From Gammaproteobacteria bacterium (lineage in GTDB: Bacteria; Pseudomonadota; Gammaproteobacteria; Competibacterales; Competibacteraceae): a stretch of 64,000 nt of DNA. Each line of letters begins with the position of its first letter. Position 1 is the stretch's first letter. Shown here piece by piece: positions 17,040-27,144 of this stretch. The DNA lies in the NCBI GenBank assembly GCA_024234995.1, contig JACKNF010000012.1, positions 27,780-91,779 on the forward strand. Reading direction: 5' to 3'. The position numbers and the translations under genes were made by a program. The notes beneath the pieces were generated by a model that saw only the letters and a list, made by a program, of their open reading frames with translations, made no database searches and was not told where the DNA came from.

Positions 17040-17990
17040 ATGATGGAAAAAATAAATCCTCTCACACCCTTGCTTGAGCAATACCCTCTTTTGATCTTGG
17101 ACGGTGCATTAGCGACTGAGCTGGAGCGGCGCGGTTGCAACCTGCGCGATCCTTTGTGGTCGGCCAAGATTCTGCTTGAGAGCCCGGAGCTAATTCGTCA
17201 AATCCACCAGGATTACTTCCAGGCTGGCGCTGATTGCGCTATCACAGCCAGTTATCAGGCCACTGTGGAAGGCTTCATGCGACGCGGGGTGACACGCGAG
17301 ACAGCGCTGAAATTGATTCAGCGGTCGGTGCAATTGGCTATTGAGGCCCGTGACGCTTTCTGGCAGGACGAGGTGAACCGCGTGGGCCGGCCCCGGCCGC
17401 TGGTAGCGGCCTCGGTCGGGCCTTATGGCGCTTTCCTGGCGGATGGTTCCGAATACCGGGGTGACTATGGGTTGAGCGAAACCGGGCTAATGGATTTTCA
17501 TCGTCCGCGCCTGGCTGCCTTGTTAGAGGCCGGCCCCGATCTGCTGGCGTGTGAAACTCTGCCCTGCTTCACCGAAGCCAAGGCTTTGGTGCGGCTTATC
17601 GCTGAATTTCCGGAAGCCTATGCTTGGATCAGCTTCAGCGCCCGCGATGAGATGCATATTTGTCACGGCGAACGGTTGGCCGATTGCGCCGCCTGGCTGG
17701 ATGAGATTCCGCATGTCGTCGCTGTCGGTGTGAATTGCACGGCTCCACGATATATTCCGGCACTGATTGAGGCAGTCCGGATGAACACGCGTAAACCGGT
17801 CGTGGTTTATCCCAATTCCGGGGAGACCTATGATATTGAACGCCGCACCTGGAACGGCCCTGCAACCAATGTGGCCTTTGCTGCCGAGGCGCAGCGCTGG
17901 TATGCAAGCGGGGCGCGGCTCATCGGCGGCTGTTGCCAAACCGCGCCTGCGCATATTCGCGAGATCGCTGCTTGGGCGCGCGCGCGTTAA
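17040..17990 (+). CDS. mmuM: Homocysteine S-methyltransferase
   Basis: A 316-residue protein close in size to E. coli MmuM. ILDGALATELERRGCNL opens the barrel, and the three zinc-binding cysteines are seen in GVNCTAP and GGCCQTAP. The frame is open far upstream, but family similarity starts here; AGGA at 17027-17030 favours the ATG at 17040 over 17034. The enzyme moves a methyl group from S-methylmethionine or S-adenosylmethionine to homocysteine, giving methionine. Its end overlaps the convergent MBL gene by four bases. Confidence 0.9.
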   Translation: MMEKINPLTPLLEQYPLLILDGALATELERRGCNLRDPLWSAKILLESPELIRQIHQDYFQAGADCAITASYQATVEGFMRRGVTRETALKLIQRSVQLAIEARDAFWQDEVNRVGRPRPLVAASVGPYGAFLADGSEYRGDYGLSETGLMDFHRPRLAALLEAGPDLLACETLPCFTEAKALVRLIAEFPEAYAWISFSARDEMHICHGERLADCAAWLDEIPHVVAVGVNCTAPRYIPALIEAVRMNTRKPVVVYPNSGETYDIERRTWNGPATNVAFAAEAQRWYASGARLIGGCCQTAPAHIREIAAWARAR

Positions 17991-18946
17991 GGTGCGGCGT
18001 GATCCAGCCAATAATCCAATCCCTGCGCATTGAGTTCGATATCCGATCGCAGCACCTCGCGCCATTGTTCACGTTCCAGCCGCCAGCCTTGGCGTGCGGC
18101 TTCGGTATCCATCAATGCCCATAATCCTTCCAGGATTCGCGCTTCGCGCTCTGGAGCATGCTTCCGTTCTCTCTCAGCCACGGCTACATGCGCATCAATC
18201 AGCCGGTGCAGGTCGTTGCCCAAGCGCTGCACATCTCGAACACGGGCAAAATGGGTCAAATAGAGGGCCTCTGGCTGATAACTCAGAATCCGATCCACCG
18301 ATGCATGCATGACAGAAGGATCAAATTGTGTCGGCGTGGTGGTGGGAATGATCGATGGCCGGCCATCTACATCCAGTTCACGGAAGGATAAGCCGAAAAT
18401 ATCGCCGGTAAACATACTGCCGCTGCGGATATCCTGCAGGCACAAGTGATGGCGTGCATGACCTGGCGTATCGAGACACCGTAAGGTGCGGCCCGCCAGG
18501 CTGAACGTATAATTATCGCTGGCGGCGATGATGCGGCTGGCGGCAACAGGTATTGGATCGCCGTACAGACGGTAGGCTTCCTCTTGACCATATACAGCCC
18601 CCACAGCGGCAAATAATTTCGCCGGATCAATCATGTGAGCGGCTCCACGAGGGTGCACCACCAGGCGTGCTTCTGGGAAGGCCTGCATCATGACCCCAGC
18701 GCCACCCGCATGATCGAGATGAATATGGGTCAGAAACACATAGGCCACATTCGCTGGCGTCAATCCAAGAACCTGAAGAGCTTCCAGAACCCGGGGCAGG
18801 GACGCATAACTTGCGGTATCAATGATCACGGCCTGGCCGTTTTCCACAATAAAGTGAATAGCGGCCAATTGGGGGCGAATGTATCCGGAATCGAGGGCAT
18901 AAATGCCGTGGTCATAACGGAGCAGTTCGAACATGGGGATTCTCAT
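17987..18946 (-). CDS. MBL-fold metallo-hydrolase
   Basis: A 319-residue metallo-beta-lactamase-fold hydrolase with the zinc motif THIHLDHAGG near residues 73-82. Further metal ligands fall in DTPGHARHH, TGDIFG and LTHF. The fold hydrolyses thioesters, phosphodiesters, lactones and other bonds; the substrate here is unknown. The last 90 residues are helical and may form an accessory domain. It starts at ATG 18944-18946 or four codons later, with no strong ribosome site seen. Confidence 0.88.
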   Translation of the reverse strand: MRIPMFELLRYDHGIYALDSGYIRPQLAAIHFIVENGQAVIIDTASYASLPRVLEALQVLGLTPANVAYVFLTHIHLDHAGGAGVMMQAFPEARLVVHPRGAAHMIDPAKLFAAVGAVYGQEEAYRLYGDPIPVAASRIIAASDNYTFSLAGRTLRCLDTPGHARHHLCLQDIRSGSMFTGDIFGLSFRELDVDGRPSIIPTTTPTQFDPSVMHASVDRILSYQPEALYLTHFARVRDVQRLGNDLHRLIDAHVAVAERERKHAPEREARILEGLWALMDTEAARQGWRLEREQWREVLRSDIELNAQGLDYWLDHAAP

Positions 18947-19061
18947 AGCAGAAAAATGAAAAGTGCAGCTTAGCAGCGGATGCTTGAATGACGGAGCGCA
19001 ATGTTACAATTTTCAGCCTTTAATCCCTAATTCCTAATTCTTACTTTTTGATTTTTAAAGA

Positions 19062-20087
19062 ATGATAATCTTGATTACGTTGGCGGCTTTTGCAACCGCG
19101 CTGACGCTGGCGTTTTTGCTGTCCCGGCCCGCTTTCCGATGGCAATGGCTTGATCATCCAAATGAGCGTTCCCTGCACCAGCATCCGGTCCCGCGGACCG
19201 GTGGCTTAGCGGTTTTGGGTAGCGGGTTGACGAGTAGCGTTCTGCTAACGCTATTGGTTCCAGCCACGCATCCTCTACTGATAACGCTACCGCTCGGATT
19301 GCTGCCATTAGCCATCATCTCGTGGCTCGATGACCGGCAAGGAATGGCGATGGGATGGCGTTTCTTAGTCCATTTCTGGGCCGCCATCAGTCTGATAGAG
19401 GTGAATCCTGTCCCAAACCTGCTGGATCTGCCCAGCTTACCGTGGCAGCTTCCCATAGGGGTAATTCATATTCTAAGCATGTTGTTCGTTGTCTGGATGA
19501 TCAATCTCTACAATTTCATGGATGGCATGGATGGCTTCGCGGGTGGTATGGCAGTGATAGGGTTTTCAGCGCTGGCCTGGCTGGGGCGGGTTGATACCGG
19601 ATTTACGGCTATTTGCTTGAGTGTGGCGGCAGCTAGTGCCGGTTTTCTGGTGTGCAATTTTCCGCCAGCCCGGATTTTTCTAGGTGATATCGGCTCCACA
19701 ACCTTCGGTTTTCTGGCGGCGGCATGCAGTCTATGGGGTGCTCGAATGGAACTGTTTCCCCTCTGGGTTTCATTGCTCGTATTTTCCCCTTTTATCATGG
19801 ACGCTACGGTTACTTTGATACGGCGCCTGCTGCGGGGTGAGAAGGTTTGGCAAGCGCACCGCAGCCACTATTATCAACGTTTGGTGCTGCTAGGCTGGGG
19901 ACATCGCCGCACCGTGCTGGTGGAGTATGGCTTAATGCTGGCTTGCGCCGGTTCAGCATTATTGGCAGTTCATTTGCCGCCGGTTGGCCAGATAACACTG
20001 GTTGTTATTTGGGTATTGATTTATGGGTTGCTAATGCGAGGGGTGTGCTGGCTGGAGCAGCGGTGTCTTTCAGCAGCATGCCAGTGA
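19062..20087 (+). CDS. MraY/WecA-family glycosyl-1-phosphate transferase
   Basis: A 341-residue polytopic enzyme with about ten helices. Key motifs are LDDRQGM (the DD pair), NLYNFMDGMDGFAGG and NFPPARIFLGDIGS, all hallmarks of polyprenyl-phosphate N-acetylhexosamine-1-phosphate transferases. The DHPNERSLHQHPVPRTGG opening matches the WecA/WbpL branch rather than MraY. It would load a sugar phosphate onto undecaprenyl phosphate to start a surface glycan. It sits apart from the glycosyltransferase island at 40-59 kb but could serve it. Confidence 0.88.
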   Translation: MIILITLAAFATALTLAFLLSRPAFRWQWLDHPNERSLHQHPVPRTGGLAVLGSGLTSSVLLTLLVPATHPLLITLPLGLLPLAIISWLDDRQGMAMGWRFLVHFWAAISLIEVNPVPNLLDLPSLPWQLPIGVIHILSMLFVVWMINLYNFMDGMDGFAGGMAVIGFSALAWLGRVDTGFTAICLSVAAASAGFLVCNFPPARIFLGDIGSTTFGFLAAACSLWGARMELFPLWVSLLVFSPFIMDATVTLIRRLLRGEKVWQAHRSHYYQRLVLLGWGHRRTVLVEYGLMLACAGSALLAVHLPPVGQITLVVIWVLIYGLLMRGVCWLEQRCLSAACQ

Positions 20088-20217
20088 TGTTCTTGGTGTT
20101 TTGATTATTGAAGATATCAAGGCAATGTTTGAAGCTATCTTAAACTTGTTTACTTGAGCAGTTCATCGCACCAAGGAGAACCTGTGTATAGGTTAATGAA
20201 TTTTATACCAACGTTGA

Positions 20218-23200
20218 ATGAGAGTGGATGGATGCAGTGAGCAGGTTGGAGCCGGGCCTTTGAAAGCTCAAATTCATGCCATCCTAGCCACGATTGCCGG
20301 TTTCGCCGTTGTGTTGCTGGTAATCTGGGGTGTGGACCATGAGATTGTCCATCCTGCCTTCAAGGAATTGGAGCAGGCACAGGCGCTGGAGGATGGCGTA
20401 CGGGCGCGGGCCGCTATCCAAAACGAACTGCGTCAACTAGAGAATATCTTGGGTAATTGGGCTGAATGGGATGACGCCTACATTTATGCTGCGAACCGCA
20501 ATCCGGCCTTTATCGCATCTAATCTAGGTAACTGGAGCGTCCTGGAAAAAAATAGCCAGTTAAACCTCTGTGTAATTCTCAATCCCCAAGGACAGCGGTT
20601 GTATAGCGGCGGTTATGACTCCGGGCTGGGTGGTGAGGTGCTCCCGGCCACATTCGCCCGCGATCCGCCCGCGATCTGGAACATACTCCGGCTGGCCCTG
20701 GAACGAGCCCGCGCTGGCTTGGTGCTTACTGAACACGGTCTGCTGCTACTGGCGGCCCATCCTATTTTGACCACCCAGGGTAGGGGGCAGGCTCGTGGTG
20801 TGATGGTCTTCGGCCGTTTTCTGGACCAGCCTCTGCAGCAATTACTGGCGGCCCAGATCAAAGTAGCATTCGAGCTATTGTTGGCCACCGATCCGCGTTT
20901 GACACCGATGGAATACAATTACCTGACGGCCTTGCATGCTGGAAATCCCGAGCTGCGGCAAGGCCCGGCCGGGGCGACATTCGCGTACGAAGTGCTTGTG
21001 GATCTGACAGGCCAACCTATTGCGCTGCTGCGCACGCCCGTCCGTCAAACGATCTCGATTACAGCGCGGCGCACCAGTCATGCTCTGGCGGGTGTGCTGA
21101 GTTTAGCCATTTTGACACTGCTGATCGGCGGCGCCTATGGATTGATCCGGTTCAGACACAACCAGCAGCAGGCCGCGCCGGCAGCGGCTTGGGGTGCGGC
21201 CACGCTCACCGTCCTGATCGGACTGACACTGACAGCAGGTCTGTATACCGAGTGGCGCCAGCGCAGCCAAGCAACGCTGGCGGGCGATTTCCGAGCGGTT
21301 TCTAGCATGCTGATTAGCCGGATCATCACCCAGTTCTACGACAATTTGGAAGACATTGATGCTATGCGCCGTTTTCTGGAGGGCGTAGACACCATTGACC
21401 GGGCGCAATTTCGCGCATTCGTCACACCGCTGCTAGCCAACGGCGGCTTTCAAGCCTTGGAGTGGTTACCGCGCGTACCGCGGGAGCAACGGGCTGCCTA
21501 TGAAGCGGCTGCGCGCCGGGATGGCTTCGAGGATTTTCACTTCACCGAACGTGATGAGGCAGGGCGGCTCATCCCCGCCACCGATCGTCCCGTTTATTTC
21601 CCCGTCTATTACTTGGAGCCGTTAGCCGGTAATCAAGCGGCCCTGGGCTTTGCTCCCGGCCCGGGCCATCCAGCTCGCGGGGCGGTATTGGCCCAAGCCT
21701 GTGACCGCGGCCAGCTTGCCACGACTGGACGTTATGTCCTCGTGCAAGAGACTGCGCCTGAGCCAGTCTATTCCGTGCTGGTGTTCGGTCCGGTGTATGC
21801 CGGACCTGCAACAGCGCTGGAGGTGAAGATGCGGCGGGAACAGTTACGAGGCTTTGCGCTGGGGGTCGTGCGTATCGGTGATACGATTACGCGCGCGCTG
21901 GCCCCGGCGGGCACTGCTGAGTTGCAGTTTCGCCTGCTCGATCTCTCCGCCGGGGCGGACGCCCAGACGTTATACGAGTTGCCGCCGGCGGTAATGGAGA
22001 ATGGAAAACCCGTTTCATCGCTTCGCCAAGCCGAGGATTTCCATTTTGCCGACCGTACCTGGCGGATCGAGGTCTGGCCAAGCGAGGCCTTTCTCGCCCG
22101 TCACACCGATCCAATTCACTGTTGGGTCCCGGCAATTGGCGGGCTGCTGACCCTGCTAGCCACCTTGTATCTATTCGCCCTGATTGCTCAGCGTTACCGG
22201 GCAGAGGCGCTGGTAGCAGTCCGTACAGCCGAACTGCAAGGGAGCGAGGAGCGGTACCGTTTACTGTTCGAACGCGCCAGCGATGCGATCTTTGTGGTGG
22301 AAAAACAGACGGGGCGCTTTCTGGCAGCCAACCGGGCTGCAGAGCAATTGACAGGCCGGCCTCTTGCCGAACTCAAGACGCTCACCACAGCTGACCTGAC
22401 ACCGGTTGATGTGCAAGAACGTCTCAAGCAAGCGATCAAAACCACTGAAGCGCTCCAATTGAGCGAAGTCGCTTACCAATTAGGCGAAATCGAATACCCG
22501 CAACCGGATGGCGCCCTCCGCACAGCGCTGTTAAGTGTAATTCCCGTCAATGAAACACTCTTATTCGGCATCGCTCGCGACATCACTGACGTTAAGGAAG
22601 CGAAGAAGCGTATCGAACATCTGGCCTTTTTCGACGCGCTGACCACTCTGCCGAATCGGGTGTTACTGACCGAGCGCGCTGAGCTGGCATTGGCGCTGGC
22701 CGAGCGGCACCATGCTGTTTTAGCGGTACTGTTTCTCGACCTGGACCGGTTCAAGGAAGTTAATGATTCGTTGGGCCACACCGAGGGCGATGCCCTGCTG
22801 GTCCAGGTAGCAGCGCGCCTGAAGACGCTCACGCGAGGAGAGGACACCGTCTGCCGGTTGGGGGGTGACGAGTTTGTATTGTTGCTGCCCGAAGCCAACC
22901 AGGAGGGTGCGCTGCGGGTGGCTGATAAAGTACTGGCGGCATTCCGCCAGCCGTTCACCGTGGCCACCCACGCTTTGCAGGTGACGGTCTCCATTGGCAT
23001 CGCGCTTTACCCGCATGATGGCGCCGATTTCGCTGAGCTGCTCAAGAATGCCGACACGGCGCTTTACCAAGCCAAGCAGGACGGCCGTAACACCCGGGCG
23101 TTCTATGACCGGCAGATGAACGTAGCGACTTTCGAGCGGCTTCTGCTGGAAGCAGAGCTGCGTAAGGCTTTGGCAGCCGGGCACTTGTGTGCCTATTTTC

Positions 23201-23949
23201 AGCCGAAGGTGCGTTTGGCTGACGGCACGCTGGCCGGTGCCGAAGCCTTGATACGCTGGTTTCACCCCGAGCGCGGTGCGATCCCGCCTGGGCAATTTAT
23301 CCCTTTAGCAGAAGCCAGCGATCTGATCGTTGATCTTGGGGAGTGGATGTTGACCGAAGTGTGCCGGCAACTGGCTGTTTGGCAGCAGCAAGGCCGGCCA
23401 ATCCTGACAATTGCGGTCAATCTGGCAGCCCGGCATTTCTGCCGGCCGGCGCTTGCTAATCAGATTAGTGGCTTGCTGGCGGCCCACGACTTACCGCCGC
23501 ACGCCTTGGAACTGGAACTGACCGAATCCACCTTGTTGGAGACGGGGGCACAGACGGCGGATACCCTGGCTGCGTTGGAACGGCTCGGGATTGGGCTGGC
23601 CATCGACGACTTTGGCACCGGCTATTCGAGCCTGAGCTACCTCAAACGCTTACCACTCACTGCTTTGAAAATTGATCAGAGTTTCGTGCGCAATGTGGTG
23701 GATGATCCCGATGATCGCATCTTGGCCGCGACCATCGTCGCCCTCGGCCACCAGATGGAACTGGTGGTCGTGGCCGAAGGAGTGGAAACCGAGGAACAGC
23801 GCCGCTGCCTTTTAGAACAGGGCTGCGATCTGGCGCAGGGTTATCTGTTTGACCGGCCTGTGCCTGCCGAGGATTTTGCTGCCGCTTGGCTAGTGCCACA
23901 GCCTGATGCCGCCTCTCACCCTAGCCATCGGACGTCCAACCCTAAGTAA
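20218..23949 (+). CDS. Large membrane sensor with CHASE4-CHASE-PAS-GGDEF-EAL domains
   Basis: A 1243-residue c-di-GMP enzyme. A helix near residues 19-40 leads into a CHASE4-like sensor (about 45-220, with GNWAEWDDAY). Helices near 290-345 are followed by a CHASE-like sensor (about 355-600, ending ETAPEPVYSVLVFGPVY), another helix near 630-655, and a PAS domain (about 675-795). The GGDEF motif is intact at 882-886 with an RGED inhibitory site just upstream. The EAL domain is intact (EAL 1009-1011, DDFGTGYSS from 1130). Both cyclase and phosphodiesterase activity are possible. Two stacked periplasmic sensors in one chain are uncommon. Confidence 0.92.
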   Translation: MRVDGCSEQVGAGPLKAQIHAILATIAGFAVVLLVIWGVDHEIVHPAFKELEQAQALEDGVRARAAIQNELRQLENILGNWAEWDDAYIYAANRNPAFIASNLGNWSVLEKNSQLNLCVILNPQGQRLYSGGYDSGLGGEVLPATFARDPPAIWNILRLALERARAGLVLTEHGLLLLAAHPILTTQGRGQARGVMVFGRFLDQPLQQLLAAQIKVAFELLLATDPRLTPMEYNYLTALHAGNPELRQGPAGATFAYEVLVDLTGQPIALLRTPVRQTISITARRTSHALAGVLSLAILTLLIGGAYGLIRFRHNQQQAAPAAAWGAATLTVLIGLTLTAGLYTEWRQRSQATLAGDFRAVSSMLISRIITQFYDNLEDIDAMRRFLEGVDTIDRAQFRAFVTPLLANGGFQALEWLPRVPREQRAAYEAAARRDGFEDFHFTERDEAGRLIPATDRPVYFPVYYLEPLAGNQAALGFAPGPGHPARGAVLAQACDRGQLATTGRYVLVQETAPEPVYSVLVFGPVYAGPATALEVKMRREQLRGFALGVVRIGDTITRALAPAGTAELQFRLLDLSAGADAQTLYELPPAVMENGKPVSSLRQAEDFHFADRTWRIEVWPSEAFLARHTDPIHCWVPAIGGLLTLLATLYLFALIAQRYRAEALVAVRTAELQGSEERYRLLFERASDAIFVVEKQTGRFLAANRAAEQLTGRPLAELKTLTTADLTPVDVQERLKQAIKTTEALQLSEVAYQLGEIEYPQPDGALRTALLSVIPVNETLLFGIARDITDVKEAKKRIEHLAFFDALTTLPNRVLLTERAELALALAERHHAVLAVLFLDLDRFKEVNDSLGHTEGDALLVQVAARLKTLTRGEDTVCRLGGDEFVLLLPEANQEGALRVADKVLAAFRQPFTVATHALQVTVSIGIALYPHDGADFAELLKNADTALYQAKQDGRNTRAFYDRQMNVATFERLLLEAELRKALAAGHLCAYFQPKVRLADGTLAGAEALIRWFHPERGAIPPGQFIPLAEASDLIVDLGEWMLTEVCRQLAVWQQQGRPILTIAVNLAARHFCRPALANQISGLLAAHDLPPHALELELTESTLLETGAQTADTLAALERLGIGLAIDDFGTGYSSLSYLKRLPLTALKIDQSFVRNVVDDPDDRILAATIVALGHQMELVVVAEGVETEEQRRCLLEQGCDLAQGYLFDRPVPAEDFAAAWLVPQPDAASHPSHRTSNPK

Positions 23950-23964
23950 CGTGAATTCCAGGAA

Positions 23965-23997
23965 GCCAGTGCCGGTAATCGCTGAGGTCGCGCTGGC
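23965..23997. terminator. Bidirectional terminator-like hairpin between convergent genes
   Basis: GCCAGTGC at 23965-23972 pairs with GCGCTGGC at 23990-23997 (one G-T pair) in the 84-base gap between the GGDEF-EAL gene and the histidine kinase gene. No T-tract is visible on the plus strand. Confidence 0.4.
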
Positions 23998-24033
23998 ATC
24001 ATTCAGCAAAAATCCAAGACGTGTTTTCAACTC

Positions 24034-25668
24034 TTAAATCTGGCTGGAGCGGCTGGCCGGTAAGCGAATCTGCATCCGTGTTCCTGTGGATGTTTCCCCC
24101 AATTGGATCGTGCCCCGGTGCGCAGTCAACAACGACTTGACCACCGCTAGACCCAGGCCGGTGCCGCCTCGTGAGCGGGCGGTGGTAAAAAAGGGCTCGA
24201 AGATACGCGCTGCGTTAGCCGCTGAGATGCCGGGACCATTATCACTGGCCTCGATGAGTAGCGCAGTGTCGAGTTCCGCATCAGGCACTGGGTACGTTAC
24301 GGCCAAGGTGACGGTGTCGCCACCGTGTTGCCGTGTATTATCCAGCAGATTGGTCAAGATAGACTCCAGCACCTCCTCACTCATGGCGGCGTTGACCCGC
24401 GGAAGAGGTTCAATCACAGTAGCGGTTAGACCAATGTTCTGGTAATGGATGGCCAGTCGCTGCACCACAGTGGCAACATCGGTGCTATCGGTCGGGGTTG
24501 CCTGCATCACGTCGGCGCGGGCCAGCTCCAGCAGCCGCCGCACCAGACGCTCCAGGCGTTCGGCGTCCTGATCGAGATTGCCTAAAAACCGTTCGCGCTC
24601 AGCCAGGGTCATGGTGCCGATATGGTCGCGCAGCAGCTCCACCGCTCCGCGGATGGCCGCTAAAGGCGTTTTGAATTCGTGTGAAACGTGGGCCGCAAAG
24701 GCGCGGATATAATCGGCGCGCTGTTCCAGATGCTGGGCCATCGTCGCTACAGCTTGCGACAATTCGGCAGCCTCCTGGGTGACTGGTCGGGCCAGCGCCA
24801 CCACGACTCCCTGTTCCCCGGCGGTGACGCGCCGGGCCAGGCTCACCAGTGTCTGGAGCGGCCGCACCACCGCAAAGGAAGTCAACACTGACATGATGAC
24901 GCTGGTGCCCAGCAGCAATGCAGTTGCTAGCATCAAGTGGTAGCGCTTGCCGTATAGGACTTGTATCAGCGAGATCGGTGTACGCCACAGAAGAGTCACT
25001 GCAACGATACGTTGTCCTTGCAGAACCGGCGCGGCGACGAACACGCGCAATCGAGCGCCGCGACTGATGGAATCGAGTGCAGGGGATTCACTATCAGGAA
25101 GGCGCTGGCGCAACCGGCTTATATGTTCGCCCGTCAGCGCCCGTTGCACTTCTTCCAGCGCCATCAGGGAACGGCCTAAACTGGGTCCAGTTGTCGCCAC
25201 GACTGTACCCTGCGTGTCTGCTACGGCAATCCCCGCTAAGGTCATGACTTGTGCATCGTGCAGCAGCGACTGCAATTCCTCGCCGACGGCCTGGGCGTGA
25301 GGATCAGGCGGGCTGGATGGAGGGATGGTTTCCGGGGGCGGGGGATAAACCGGGTCTTCAGCCAGGTCCAACTGCGCCAGGCGCGGCCGCCAGCGGGTTT
25401 CATGGTCATACTGTTCCCGCCAAGGAGCGGCAAGAGGTAGACCATATGCTGGATTGGCCACTGCCTGTGGCGCCAATCGGGCGAGGGCTGCGCGGTAACT
25501 GGCGGCGACGAATGCCGCTTGAGCCACCAATTCAGATTCGGTCTGGCGCACCAGAGCGCTTTCGTACAGGCGTAGCGCCTCCAGCCCTAACAAGGGCAGC
25601 CATAACGCGGTCAGATTGACCGCCAGCAGTAGATAGCGCAGCTTGAGGCGAGGCAGGGATCGCACCAT
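24034..25668 (-). CDS. Sensor histidine kinase
   Basis: A 544-residue membrane kinase. A helix near residues 15-32 and another near 235-255 flank a periplasmic sensor domain of about 200 residues. HAMP follows (RPLQTLVSLARRVTAGEQG), then HisKA with phospho-accepting H330 in HVSHEFKTPLAAI, and a HATPase domain with DNGPGIS and GGTGLGLAVVKSL. The gene begins directly after the stop of the response regulator gene, so they form a pair. Its place beside the exosortase and VIT-VWA genes resembles the dedicated kinase of proteobacterial sortase systems, so it may sense envelope state for that system. The family assignment to that subgroup is inference. Confidence 0.9.
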   Translation of the reverse strand: MVRSLPRLKLRYLLLAVNLTALWLPLLGLEALRLYESALVRQTESELVAQAAFVAASYRAALARLAPQAVANPAYGLPLAAPWREQYDHETRWRPRLAQLDLAEDPVYPPPPETIPPSSPPDPHAQAVGEELQSLLHDAQVMTLAGIAVADTQGTVVATTGPSLGRSLMALEEVQRALTGEHISRLRQRLPDSESPALDSISRGARLRVFVAAPVLQGQRIVAVTLLWRTPISLIQVLYGKRYHLMLATALLLGTSVIMSVLTSFAVVRPLQTLVSLARRVTAGEQGVVVALARPVTQEAAELSQAVATMAQHLEQRADYIRAFAAHVSHEFKTPLAAIRGAVELLRDHIGTMTLAERERFLGNLDQDAERLERLVRRLLELARADVMQATPTDSTDVATVVQRLAIHYQNIGLTATVIEPLPRVNAAMSEEVLESILTNLLDNTRQHGGDTVTLAVTYPVPDAELDTALLIEASDNGPGISAANAARIFEPFFTTARSRGGTGLGLAVVKSLLTAHRGTIQLGETSTGTRMQIRLPASRSSQI

Positions 25669-26352
25669 TCAGCAAGGTCCCAGCCGGTAACCAATGCCAT
25701 GCAGGGTTTCAATGGGGTCGGCGCCCAAGACTTTAAATTTCGAACGCACCCGGCGTACATGGCTGTCGATGGTGCGGTCGCTTACCACTCGATAGTCCTG
25801 GTAGCTGCCATCCATTAATTGATCCCGGCTGAATACCTTACCGGGGTGGCTTAATAGCGTGCGCAGGATACCGAACTCCGTCAGGGTCAGTGCAATCTCC
25901 TGTCCCTGCCAATCTGCGGTATAGCGCTCCAGGTCCAGCCGTAACCGTCCGTATTCGAGCAGGTGTCCGGGTGTGGGGTCGTGCCATTCACCTTTACCGC
26001 GGCGCAAAATTGCCCGGACGCGCGCTGTCAGTTCGCGAGGGCTGAACGGTTTAGTCACGTAGTCGTCGCCGCCGAGCTCCAGGCCGATGATGCGATCCAC
26101 TTCGTCATCGCGCGATGATAAAAACACAATGGGAACCGTGCTGATGCGGCGCAGGGCGCGGCAGACGTCGGTACCATCCAGCTCTGGCATGATGATGTCG
26201 AGTACCACTAAATCAGGGCCAGCCGCCTGGAATCGCGCCAGTGCTTGTTCCCCGTTTTCGGCTTCTACAGTGGCGAAGCCGTCTTTGTGCAGGGCGAAGC
26301 AGATGATTTCACGGATATGAGGATCGTCATCAACGACCAGGATGGTGGGCAT
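25669..26352 (-). CDS. OmpR/PhoB-family response regulator
   Basis: A 227-residue regulator with receiver domain (acidic DDD at 8-10, phospho-acceptor D52 in LDIIMPELDG, KPFSP lysine) and a winged-helix DNA-binding domain (about 130-225, DRTIDSHVRRVRSK). It is the first gene of a two-gene operon with the kinase. It is divergently oriented to the genes from 26617 onward, and TTTGCAC direct repeats upstream of the exosortase gene (27250-27288) have the spacing expected for its dimers. Control of the exosortase operon is therefore proposed. Confidence 0.92.
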   Translation of the reverse strand: MPTILVVDDDPHIREIICFALHKDGFATVEAENGEQALARFQAAGPDLVVLDIIMPELDGTDVCRALRRISTVPIVFLSSRDDEVDRIIGLELGGDDYVTKPFSPRELTARVRAILRRGKGEWHDPTPGHLLEYGRLRLDLERYTADWQGQEIALTLTEFGILRTLLSHPGKVFSRDQLMDGSYQDYRVVSDRTIDSHVRRVRSKFKVLGADPIETLHGIGYRLGPC

Positions 26353-26616
26353 GAGGCTATTCCATAAAGGCGCGTTACTTATTTGCAGGAAAGAATACCA
26401 AATCCTGGTCAGCAGGAAGCTGACTTGCCGATGATTCAGGTAGTTATCGATTGTAAGCGAACGCTTGCATCAAGGAGCGCTATCACGGGCCACCGGTTGC
26501 ACTTTGGCATTTTATCCGTCAATTCTTCTTATGCTGCTTTGTATTTTTAGAAAAATAATATGGAATCTATTCAGTTAACTGAGCGCTAAAGTAGCGATGC
26601 TGATGAGGTTAAGAGG

Positions 26617-27144
26617 ATGACAGACGGCACGCAGACTTCAACCGGAGGACTCCGCGGCATGGGCCGGACGATCTGGCAATCTACTGCACTGGGATGGCTG
26701 GGTTTTTGGTTCTGGGTCTTCAGCTTCGCATACAGCGATTCGTTCTTCCAATACAACCTATGTTCTCGCTTACCTGTGTTCGCAGCCGCTCTGTTTGGGG
26801 CGGCTGCCGTGCCGGTGAGCGCGTATCTTGCGTGGAAACGGCATCCATCCATACTAGGTGCGTTCGCCGTTCATGTGGCCGGTCTCGTTGCCGCGCTGAG
26901 TCCGCTAGCTCTGGTGTCCTATACGTTGTCCCGGGTATCCGGTCCCTGTCATCTTGAAGCGGATGACGCGATGGGCACCGGAATCGGCTTCCTCATCCTT
27001 ATTGGCATGAGTATGGTCTCGCTGCTGGCCTTGCTCCTTGCCTGCACGGTCCGTGCGGTTGGCCGGGCAACGGCGCAGCCCTTGCCATTTATCTTCAGTG
27101 CCCGGCCCGGCCACAAATCCATCAAGGTAAGTGATAAAAAATAA
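26617..27144 (+). CDS. Four-helix membrane protein of unknown function
   Basis: A 175-residue protein with hydrophobic helices near residues 22-40, 52-70, 80-105 and 122-145 and a basic C-terminal tail. The ATG at 26617 follows GAGG with good spacing. I recognise no family. It lies between the divergent response regulator and the exosortase, about 210 bases ahead of the latter, and may be a helper of that system or simply a neighbour. Cysteines at SRLP-preceding YNLCSR and SGPCHLEADD could face the periplasm. Confidence 0.7.
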   Translation: MTDGTQTSTGGLRGMGRTIWQSTALGWLGFWFWVFSFAYSDSFFQYNLCSRLPVFAAALFGAAAVPVSAYLAWKRHPSILGAFAVHVAGLVAALSPLALVSYTLSRVSGPCHLEADDAMGTGIGFLILIGMSMVSLLALLLACTVRAVGRATAQPLPFIFSARPGHKSIKVSDKK

